From Pseudomonadota bacterium (GTDB lineage Bacteria; Pseudomonadota; Alphaproteobacteria; Acetobacterales; Acetobacteraceae), in assembly GCA_021815835.1 (NCBI GenBank), contig JAKAZN010000070.1, forward strand, positions 1 through 7,779: a DNA stretch of 7,779 bases, in the 5' to 3' direction. Position numbers and translations under genes: made by a program. The stretch's first letter is position 1. Each line of letters begins with the position of its first letter. Below are positions 1 through 5,711 of the stretch, piece after piece. The notes under the pieces are model-generated. The model was given only the letters and a program-made list of their open reading frames with translations. It searched no databases and was not told the DNA's origin.

Positions 1-552
1 CAGCAGCTGGAAGAAATAGACGAAAGCCGGCACCAGCGCGCGCTCGGCGGCGCTGTCGCAGGCGAGCGCCACCATGGCGGAGACGAGATCGGCGCCGGAG
101 TCCTCGGCCTGCGCCACCAGCGCCGAAACATGGCGCGGGTCGTGGACGATATCGGCATCTGTCAGCAGGATCAGCGCCGCGTCCCCGGCCGCCTCGATCC
201 CTTGCGCGACCGCCCAGAGCTTGCCGCTCCAGCCCGGGGGACCGGGCACGCCGGAGACCACCGTCAGGCGCGGATCGGCGATCGCGCGGGCGATCGCGCC
301 CGTGGCATCGGTACTGGAATCATCGACCAGGATCACGCGCAGCGCGCCGGGATAATCCTGCGCGAGCAGGGAGCGCAGGGCCGCGCCGACATGCTCGGCC
401 TCGTCGCGCGCCGGCACGACCACGGTCACGGAAACCGCGTCCGCCAATGACGCCTCGGGCGGCGTCAGCACCGGCCCCGCGCGCCAGAACCCACCATGCG
501 CGAACAGGAGCGCGAGCCAGGCCAATAGCGCGAGCGTGGCCAGCCCCGTCAT
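1..552 (-). CDS. hpnB: HpnB, hopene-associated glycosyltransferase (N-terminal part, runs off the left edge)
   Basis: Reading the minus strand from the ATG at 552 gives 184 uninterrupted codons to the window edge, so only the N-terminal half of a protein usually near 380 residues is present. Residues 4-20 form a hydrophobic membrane segment. A GT-A glycosyltransferase family 2 fold follows: VVVPARDE near 44-51, the nucleotide-sugar motif VDDSSTDAT at 76-84 with the Asp pair D77/D78, the PGWSGK segment at 106-111, and the metal-binding DAD triad at 132-134 in LLTDADI. Membrane anchoring plus this motif set fits HpnB, which is named from its place in hopanoid clusters; its sugar donor and acceptor are not visible from sequence. 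The start codon overlaps the hpnA stop as ATGA, so the two genes are translationally coupled. The family call rests on motifs and on hpnA next door. Confidence 0.88.
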   Translation of the reverse strand, partial: MTGLATLALLAWLALLFAHGGFWRAGPVLTPPEASLADAVSVTVVVPARDEAEHVGAALRSLLAQDYPGALRVILVDDSSTDATGAIARAIADPRLTVVSGVPGPPGWSGKLWAVAQGIEAAGDAALILLTDADIVHDPRHVSALVAQAEDSGADLVSAMVALACDSAAERALVPAFVYFFQLL

Positions 553-1571
553 GCCGCCTGCCGCCGCGGCGCACCGCTCAGCATTCCCGACGCATGGAAC
601 CAGGCCAGCGCGTCCGCGACCGCGAGGCGCGCCGGCCGCGGCGCGTAGCCCAGCGCGGCCTCCGCCTTCGCCGAGGAGAAGAACATCCGCTTGCGTGCCA
701 TGCGCAGATAATCCCGGCTCACCCGCGGCTCGCCGCCGAACAGACGGGCCGCCGCCTCCATCGCCAGCGCCGCCGGCCACACGGCGCCGATCGGCAGGCG
801 GATGCGCGGGGGCGCGCGCCCGGCCGCCTCGGCCACCAGGCCCAGCAGATCGCGCAGGCTCAGATTCTCACCGCCCAGGATATAGCCCTCGCCGATCGCG
901 CCGCGTTCCAGCGCGAGAATATGTCCCTCGGCCACGTCATCGACATGGACGATGTTGAGGCCGGTGTCCACGTAGGCCGGCGTGCGTCCGGCGGCGGCGT
1001 CCAGGATCATCCGCCCGGTGGGGGTGGGCTTGATGTCGCGCGGGCCGACCGGGGCGGCGGGGTTGACGATGACGACCGGTGCGCCCTGGCGGACCAGGTC
1101 GCGGGCCGCGCGCTCCGCCAGGTATTTCGATTGCTTGTAGATGCTGACGATATGGTCGGGATCGACCGGGGTGATCTCGTCGGCCGGGGCGCCATCCGCG
1201 GTCAGGCCCAGCGCGGCCACCGAGCTGCAATAGACGATCCGTTCCACCCCCGCCGCCTGCGCGGCGCGCAGCATCGCCACGGTCCCGTCCACATTGGCCC
1301 GCAGCATCGCCGCCGGGTCGGGGACCCAGATGCGGTAATCGGCGGCGAGGTGGAACACGAAGCGGCATCCGGCGGCGGCGCGGGCCAGCGAGGCGGGATC
1401 GGCCAGGTCGCCGATCGCGATCTCGGCGTCCAGCCCGTCGATATTGCGCCGGTCGGAACCAGCCCGCGCCAGCAGCCGCAGCCGGTGTCCCCGCCGGGCC
1501 AGCGCGCGCGCGACCGCCGAGCCGACGAAGCCGGTGGCGCCGGTCACCAGGGTGGGCGAGTCTGTCGCCAA
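549..1571 (-). CDS. hpnA: HpnA, hopanoid-associated NAD-dependent sugar epimerase/dehydratase
   Basis: A 340-residue extended short-chain dehydrogenase/reductase. The N-terminal Rossmann motif is GATGFVG (residues 11-17). The catalytic layout is VYCSS (Ser116/Ser117) followed by YKQSK, with Tyr145 and Lys149 forming YxxxK. The HLAADYR stretch near 74-80 and VNPAAPVGPRDIKPTPTG are typical of the hopanoid-associated epimerase HpnA, which presumably acts on an NDP-sugar used to decorate hopanoids; the exact substrate is not known from sequence. I chose the TTG at 1571 because GAGG lies 9 bases upstream and the Rossmann strand starts soon after. An in-frame TTG at 1595 would add 8 residues without an obvious ribosome site. 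The frame stays open far upstream, antisense through hpnL, but that extension is Arg/Pro/Gln-rich and is not real protein. It overlaps hpnB by four bases. Confidence 0.9.
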   Translation of the reverse strand: MATDSPTLVTGATGFVGSAVARALARRGHRLRLLARAGSDRRNIDGLDAEIAIGDLADPASLARAAAGCRFVFHLAADYRIWVPDPAAMLRANVDGTVAMLRAAQAAGVERIVYCSSVAALGLTADGAPADEITPVDPDHIVSIYKQSKYLAERAARDLVRQGAPVVIVNPAAPVGPRDIKPTPTGRMILDAAAGRTPAYVDTGLNIVHVDDVAEGHILALERGAIGEGYILGGENLSLRDLLGLVAEAAGRAPPRIRLPIGAVWPAALAMEAAARLFGGEPRVSRDYLRMARKRMFFSSAKAEAALGYAPRPARLAVADALAWFHASGMLSGAPRRQAA

Positions 1572-1691
1572 GGCGGCGGACCTCGATGTTTGCAAGCCGC
1601 CTCTATAGCCCGGGGGGGCGGGCTGGTGTAGAGGCGGGCGCCGCCGCGCCCTGGGCCGCGTCCGCGGCGTTCGCACGAAAGTGATTTTGCC
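1572..1691. promoter_or_regulatory. Divergent intergenic region between hpnA and hpnL
   Basis: This 120-base gap separates the starts of two hopanoid genes that point away from each other, so it must hold both promoters unless one gene is read from elsewhere. On the minus strand CTATAGA at about 1604-1610 resembles a -10 box for hpnA, but no convincing -35 sits 16-18 bases upstream of it. No clear plus-strand promoter is visible. The middle is almost pure G+C (CCCGGGGGGGCGGG). The location is sound; the elements are weak. Confidence 0.4.
1581..1584 (-). promoter_or_regulatory. Ribosome binding site deciding the TTG start of hpnA
   Basis: The minus strand reads GAGG here, 9 bases before the TTG at 1571. 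It supports that codon over the in-frame TTG at 1595. Confidence 0.6.
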
Positions 1692-2669
1692 TTGAAGAAA
1701 CTCTCCGTGGCGCTCGCGCTGGCGGGCCTCGCGCTCGGCACGGCGTTGATCGGCTGGTCCGGCGCCGGGCGGGTGCTCGCCGGGGTGCTGCGGGTCGGCT
1801 GGCGCGGCTTCGGCCTCTATTACGGCTGGCAATGCCTGATGTTCCTGCCGCTCGGCATGGCCTGGGATCAGATCGCGCGCGGGCGCGGGGTGCGCCGGCT
1901 TTGGGTGTTCGTCTGGGGGCGGATGGTGCGCGACGCGGCGAGCAATTGCCTGCCCTTCTCCCAGCTTGGCGGCTTCGTGGTCGGTGGGCGGGCGGTGATG
2001 CTGGGCGGAATCGGCTGGGCCCTCGCCACCGGATCGACCGTGCTCGACGTGACGGCGGAGTTCCTGGCCGAGGTCGCCTTCGCCGGGATCGGCCTCGGCG
2101 TGGTGCTGCTGCACGATCCGGCGTCCCGGCTGCGGCTGCCGATCGAGCTCGGGATGGCGGGCGCGGTGGCGGCGGCGGCGATCTTCATCTGGATGCAGCG
2201 CGGCGCCGATTCGCTGTTCGCGCGCATCGGCGGGCGGATCGCCGCGGGCCGCTTCGGCGGGACGAAGGAGCGGCTGGACGCGCTGGGCCGCGAACTGGCC
2301 GCGCTGCACGCCCAGTCCGGCCGGCTCGCGCTCAGCTTCGCGCTGCATCTGCTGGGCTGGATGATGAGCGGGGTGGGCACGTTCATCGCCTATCGCGCGC
2401 TGGGACTGCCGGTGCCGTTCGAGGTGGCGCTGGCGATCGAGGCGCTGCTCAGCGCGATCGCCGCCGCGACCTTCCTCGTGCCGGCCGGGATCGGCGTGCA
2501 GGAGGCGAGCTATGCCGGCCTGGGCGCGATCTTCGGCCTGCCGGTGGAGGTCTCGCTGGCGGTGTCGCTGCTGCGCCGGGCGCGGGATCTGGCGGTGGGC
2601 GTGCCGATCCTGCTGGTCTGGCAGGGCTGGGAATTGCGCCGCCTCAGGGCCCCACGAATTCCAACGTGA
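1692..2669 (+). CDS. hpnL: HpnL-type membrane protein (flippase-like, lysylphosphatidylglycerol synthase TM-region family)
   Basis: A 325-residue hydrophobic protein with about seven likely membrane segments, roughly at residues 4-21, 41-60, 105-140, 150-172, 214-240, 245-275 and 302-318. PFSQLGGFVVGGRAVML (about 88-104) and the VPAGIGVQEASYAGLGAIFG stretch (about 257-276) match the signature turns of the LPG-synthase TM-domain/UPF0104 superfamily to which the hopanoid protein HpnL belongs. Its place beside divergent hpnA makes HpnL the best name. HpnL is often supposed to act in moving or handling hopanoid lipids at the membrane, but its biochemistry is not established. The start is TTG at 1692, giving MKKLSVAL; only a weak GAAAG lies 10 bases upstream, and GTG at 1707 is an alternative. 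The 3' end overlaps the convergent VOC gene by 26 bases. Confidence 0.78.
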   Translation: MKKLSVALALAGLALGTALIGWSGAGRVLAGVLRVGWRGFGLYYGWQCLMFLPLGMAWDQIARGRGVRRLWVFVWGRMVRDAASNCLPFSQLGGFVVGGRAVMLGGIGWALATGSTVLDVTAEFLAEVAFAGIGLGVVLLHDPASRLRLPIELGMAGAVAAAAIFIWMQRGADSLFARIGGRIAAGRFGGTKERLDALGRELAALHAQSGRLALSFALHLLGWMMSGVGTFIAYRALGLPVPFEVALAIEALLSAIAAATFLVPAGIGVQEASYAGLGAIFGLPVEVSLAVSLLRRARDLAVGVPILLVWQGWELRRLRAPRIPT

Positions 2670-3486
2670 CCCCGCAGGCCTCGCTCGCGGGCACCACGAT
2701 GCGATTCGGTTCGCGCCGCATGGCGATCCCGCCCGCGATCAGCGCCGCTTCGGCGCGATCGAGCGCGCAGGTCCGCAAGCTCAGCAGCGCCATGAACTCG
2801 GTCCGCCCGTCATCCTCGGGTGCCGCCGTGCCATAGGCCGCGCGCAGCGCGGCCGCGGTGGTCACGTCGAAGCGCGCCAGCCCGAGCAGCAGCGAGCAGC
2901 CATCGGCGCCGCCCACCACCATCTCCGGCCCGAACATGCGCCCGAACAAGGTGGCGAGCACGGACGGATCCCGCGCGGCGATCACCGCCCGGGCGATGCC
3001 CAGCACGCCGTTCGGATGATGGCGCCACTCGTCCCGCCAGACCAGTTCGCGGGTGGAATGATGGCAGAAATAGAGCCGCCCGGCGGTCACCGCGCCCGGC
3101 AACAGCCGAACGGTGCGGAAGATCGCGTCGCGCGTGCTGCCGTGTAGCGTCACCGGGCGGGCGAATTGCACCGGCGGGCCGACCGGCAGGCCCGCTGCCA
3201 GCAGCGTGGCATAGACCGACGAGGAATCGTCGGTGCCGAACACCAGGCCATTGAGTCCCGCCGGGGAGGCCAGGATTTCGAGCCGTCCCGTCGAGGTGGC
3301 CGGCGCGCCGATCAGTTCCAGATAATCGGTGCCGAACACCGCCAGGTGATTCATCGAGCCGAGCGTGTGATAGCCGCGCGGCGTCAGGGTGAAGCCGAGC
3401 CGGCGATAGACGGCCTCGCCACGATCGAGATCGTCGCGCAGGTTGATCGCGGCATGGTCCAGAATGGGGATCGGCAGGTCCGGCAT
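2644..3486 (-). CDS. VOC-superfamily protein with glyoxalase-like domain (Glyoxalase_3 type)
   Basis: A 280-residue cytosolic protein with two vicinal-oxygen-chelate modules. The N-terminal one starts ILDHAAIN, with His11 as likely first metal ligand, and continues through RLGFTLTPRG to DYLELIG, with Glu57 in the usual acidic-ligand position. The second module carries FCHHSTRELVW (about 140-150) and HHPNGV (about 156-161), a combination typical of the Glyoxalase_3-like family. The protein ends on the expected beta strand GVTLEFVGP. VOC proteins of this type bind a divalent metal and act on varied small molecules; this subgroup has no settled substrate, and neighbouring denD gives no firm hint. 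The ATG start has AAGGA 8 bases upstream (3495-3499). Its stop lies inside the convergent hpnL. Confidence 0.8.
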   Translation of the reverse strand: MPDLPIPILDHAAINLRDDLDRGEAVYRRLGFTLTPRGYHTLGSMNHLAVFGTDYLELIGAPATSTGRLEILASPAGLNGLVFGTDDSSSVYATLLAAGLPVGPPVQFARPVTLHGSTRDAIFRTVRLLPGAVTAGRLYFCHHSTRELVWRDEWRHHPNGVLGIARAVIAARDPSVLATLFGRMFGPEMVVGGADGCSLLLGLARFDVTTAAALRAAYGTAAPEDDGRTEFMALLSLRTCALDRAEAALIAGGIAMRREPNRIVVPASEACGVTLEFVGP

Positions 3487-3639
3487 GGGGTCGGTCCTTC
3501 CCGCGGGGGAGTTTTCCCGAAGGCGCCCTCCGGGGAACCAGTGACGGGCAAGCGAAGCGCGCAGCGCCGCCGCGCCGGGCGCGCGGCACGAAGGGGGGCG
3601 GCAGCTAATCTAGCCCCTTCGGCTCCTTTGGTCCCGTGC

Positions 3640-4635
3640 TCAATCGCCAAGGCCCCGATCGGCGCGCGTCGCCGCCAGATCGTCGGCGATGAAGGCGCGC
3701 ACCAGTTCGATCAGCGGCTCGTGCGCGGTGAAGCCGAGCATGCGCGCCCGCGTCGCGGCGAAGGCCGCCGGCCAGGTGCCGACGATCGCCGCGATCTCGG
3801 CATCCGGCGCGCGGCGCACCAGATCGCGCGCGCCGGGGCGCACCGCCTCCAGCGCGGCCAACATCTCGCCCATCGTCGCGCGCAGCCCAGGCGGGTTGAT
3901 GCCGCGATCGAGGCCGAGCGAAGCCGTGTCCATCCAGGCCGCGTGGATCAGCCATTCCACGGCGCGGCGTGGGCTGGCGATCCAGGCGGCGAAATCCTCG
4001 GCCACCGGCAGCTCGGCGGGCAGGCCGAGCAACGGCTCGCGCAGGATCGCCGAGATGAAGCTGGACGCCGCGCGGTTCGGCCGTCCGGGGCGGATGGTGA
4101 TGGTCGGCAGGCGCAGCGAGACCGCGTCCAGGAAGCGCCGGCGGGAAGCATCGGCCAGCAGCAATTCGGCCGCCGCCTTCTCCGCCCCATAGCTGTTGGC
4201 CGGCAGTTGACGCGCATCGTCGGCCAAGGTGGCGCTCTGGCCGCCGGAGAAGCTGGCGACCGAGGAGGTGAAGACCACACGGGGCGGCTTGCCGCCGGCC
4301 TCGGTCAGGCGCCGGCAGGCCTCGATCACGCGCAATGTGCCGTGCAGATTGACATCGAGGCCCAGCGTGTAATCCGCCTCCGCCTGGGCCGAGACCACGG
4401 CGGCAAGATGGATGACATGGGTGGTGCCGGGCGGGATCGCCGCCGCGGGCAGCGCGGTGAGATTGCCGGCGAGCGTCGTGACCGGGAAGGGCGGGTTCGC
4501 CGGCGCCGGCGGCTCCGCCAGATCGAACAGGGTCAGGTGGGTGATCTTATCGGTGCCGAGCCCGCCTTGCCGGGCCAGCCGGGTGGCGAGCTTGCGGCCG
4601 AGGAAACCGGCGGCGCCGAGGATGGTGATCTGCAT
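3640..4635 (-). CDS. denD: DenD-type NAD-dependent dehydrogenase (D-erythronate dehydrogenase-like SDR)
   Basis: A 331-residue extended SDR protein. The N-terminus MQITILGAAGFLG holds the GxxGxxG dinucleotide site (residues 7-13). Asp38 in LTLFDL sits where an NAD-preferring enzyme binds the adenosine ribose. Catalytic residues are Ser124/Ser125 in FTSSVAS and Tyr149/Lys153 in YGAEK. PTITIRPGRPN and the N-terminal sequence strongly recall DenD, which oxidises D-erythronate in four-carbon sugar-acid catabolism. The usual otn/den kinase, isomerase and decarboxylase partners are not in this window, so the substrate is inferred. I start at ATG 4635: GGAG lies 6 bases upstream and the protein begins directly with the first beta strand. 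Longer starts at 4656 or TTG 4686 would run into the promoter, the latter codon being part of the TTGACA box. Confidence 0.78.
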   Translation of the reverse strand: MQITILGAAGFLGRKLATRLARQGGLGTDKITHLTLFDLAEPPAPANPPFPVTTLAGNLTALPAAAIPPGTTHVIHLAAVVSAQAEADYTLGLDVNLHGTLRVIEACRRLTEAGGKPPRVVFTSSVASFSGGQSATLADDARQLPANSYGAEKAAAELLLADASRRRFLDAVSLRLPTITIRPGRPNRAASSFISAILREPLLGLPAELPVAEDFAAWIASPRRAVEWLIHAAWMDTASLGLDRGINPPGLRATMGEMLAALEAVRPGARDLVRRAPDAEIAAIVGTWPAAFAATRARMLGFTAHEPLIELVRAFIADDLAATRADRGLGD

Positions 4636-4657
4636 GAGAGGCTCCGTGCGATGCATT

Positions 4658-4686
4658 TCGTTCCGCGTCGCGGGCCGCCCTGTCAA
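4658..4686 (-). promoter_or_regulatory. Candidate sigma-70 promoter of denD
   Basis: The minus strand has a perfect TTGACA -35 box (4686-4681). After 17 bases comes GAACGA (4663-4658), a poor -10 match; AACGAA at 18 bases is equally weak. The layout would put the RNA start about 15-20 bases before ATG 4635, leaving just enough room for the GGAG site. The -35 is convincing; the -10 is not. Confidence 0.45.
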
Positions 4687-4756
4687 GCGTTCCTTCCCTT
4701 CCCTTTCCCGCCTCGCGCAGGACTGTGGTGCCGGAGTCGCGGCGCGGCGGGGTGTC

Positions 4757-4879
4757 GGCGATCAGGGCGGCATGGATCTGGAGCCGGATGGCATTTTGGT
4801 TGTTGGCGAGAAAGCCGCGGATACGCCGATTCCGCTTGAGCCGGCGGATCGGCGGTTCGATCTGCCGGCGGCGCGTGCG
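4757..4879 (-). pseudogene. Relic of an IS4-type transposase (C-terminal catalytic fragment)
   Basis: One minus-strand frame, opened by a stop codon at 4882-4880, gives 41 codons that resemble the C-terminal part of IS4-family DDE transposases. RRRQIE is followed by RRLKRNRRIRGFLANN, then QNAIRLQIHAALIA. Family members typically read close to WQIELFFKWLKQN, then IRSFLG.SENAVRIQI and ALIA. The IS4 signature Y-(2)-R-(3)-E-(6)-K is kept in spacing, with Arg replacing Tyr at 4879-4877; the Glu is the third residue of the DDE triad. Nothing upstream or downstream in any frame continues the protein, there is no start codon, and no terminal inverted repeats or target duplication could be picked out. 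It is therefore a non-functional fragment of an old insertion, lying between denD and the protease operon. The assignment is from remembered family motifs. Confidence 0.65.
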
Positions 4880-5006
4880 CTATTCACCCCGATACCATAA
4901 CAAACAGCGCGCTTTTCCCAGCCCGGCACAGACCTCGATGATCGGCTTGCCCAACCCGACCAGGGACGGACGATCGACCCGGCGACGCGGGCGCCCGGTC
5001 CGGAAA
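4880..5006. other. Non-coding stretch between the transposase relic and the CpXC gene
   Basis: Together with 4636-4756 and the relic this makes a 371-base zone without an intact gene. It follows the stop of the three-gene operon. I see a short GGGCGCCC palindrome near 4990 but no stem followed by a T-run on either strand, so no intrinsic terminator can be claimed. No recognisable protein fragment is present in any frame. Confidence 0.5.
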
Positions 5007-5696
5007 TCAGGCTGGGACCCCGATCAGCAGCCGTTTGACGTCCACAAGCAGGACGCCGGTGAATTTTTCGCGCGCCGGGGCCCAGCCATCCGCCTGCTCG
5101 ACAATCTCGTCGTAGACGTCGCGGGGAACCTCAAGCTCGGCGAGTGCGGACTCTGTTTCGGGTTCAATCCACCGCAACCGCAGCGCGGCCTCGTCGCCGG
5201 CGACGAGGCGCAGCTCCGTCTGGTCGGCCGCGGGGGCCGCGTCGACCTGGCGCATGATGGCCATCTTCAGCAATTCGAGGGTGGTGTCGTCGAGCCCGAG
5301 ATCCTGGCAATGCAGCTTCTCGCGCAGCGCCGCCCAGCCGAACACGAGACGAGGGCGGAGAAAACGGCCGAGTTCCTGGGCGGCCTTCGGCGCGGATGGG
5401 CCGAACCCGCGATCGAATACGTCGAACACTTCGTTCTCGGCCGCTTCCCACTGGGCGATCAGGTTGGGCGGTTCGACGGCGATCCAACTATTCCGGTGGA
5501 CGTCGAGATAGGTGAGGTGTGGCGGGGATCGCAGTTTCTCGCCGCATTTGGCGCATGATGCCGCCTGGAAGCTGCCGTCCAGAATGGCTTCGCGATAGTC
5601 CGGGCGTCGGTCGGCGTTCACGCTGCCGACGCGTTGCACCTCGGCCTTGGTGCCGCATTTCGGACAGGTCGTGACGGCCGGGTGGAAGAGCGACAT
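5007..5696 (-). CDS. CpXC-domain zinc-ribbon protein
   Basis: A 229-residue, acidic, apparently cytosolic protein. The N-terminus carries CPKCG (Cys11, Cys14) and CAKCG (Cys48, Cys51), a four-cysteine zinc ribbon with the CPxC pattern that names the CpXC domain. Between them REAILDGSFQAASC follows the family's usual 'aildG.f....C..CG' layout, and PPHLTYLD comes after. The remaining 150 residues look alpha-helical and charged (for example QWEAAENEVFDVFDR) and contain no motif I know. CpXC domains have no established biochemical role. The ATG start has AGGAA 8 bases upstream and lies only 15 bases past the metalloprotease stop, so this is probably the last gene of the same operon. No signal peptide or membrane segment is visible. 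A partner, accessory or immunity role for the protease is a guess from position only. Confidence 0.8.
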   Translation of the reverse strand: MSLFHPAVTTCPKCGTKAEVQRVGSVNADRRPDYREAILDGSFQAASCAKCGEKLRSPPHLTYLDVHRNSWIAVEPPNLIAQWEAAENEVFDVFDRGFGPSAPKAAQELGRFLRPRLVFGWAALREKLHCQDLGLDDTTLELLKMAIMRQVDAAPAADQTELRLVAGDEAALRLRWIEPETESALAELEVPRDVYDEIVEQADGWAPAREKFTGVLLVDVKRLLIGVPA

Positions 5697-5711
5697 GACG
5701 GCTGTTCCTGC

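Noticed and set aside
447..1631. Plus-strand open frame of 394 codons over hpnA
   Set aside because: It is antisense to hpnA and hpnB, with Arg/Gln/Gly-rich composition and no motif.
1572..2348. Long minus-strand open frame continuing upstream of hpnA, antisense to hpnL
   Set aside because: The translation is Arg/Pro/Gln-rich with no domain; hpnL on the opposite strand has clear membrane segments and family motifs. The opening is a by-product of high GC.
3569..3587. GCCGCGC/GCGCGGC hairpin after denD as an intrinsic terminator
   Set aside because: The 7-base stem is not followed by a T-run on either strand, and such palindromes are common by chance at this GC.
3166..4839. Plus-strand open frame of 557 codons
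   Set aside because: It is the antisense of the VOC and denD genes, low in complexity (Arg, Gly, Gln, Ala) and without a recognisable domain.
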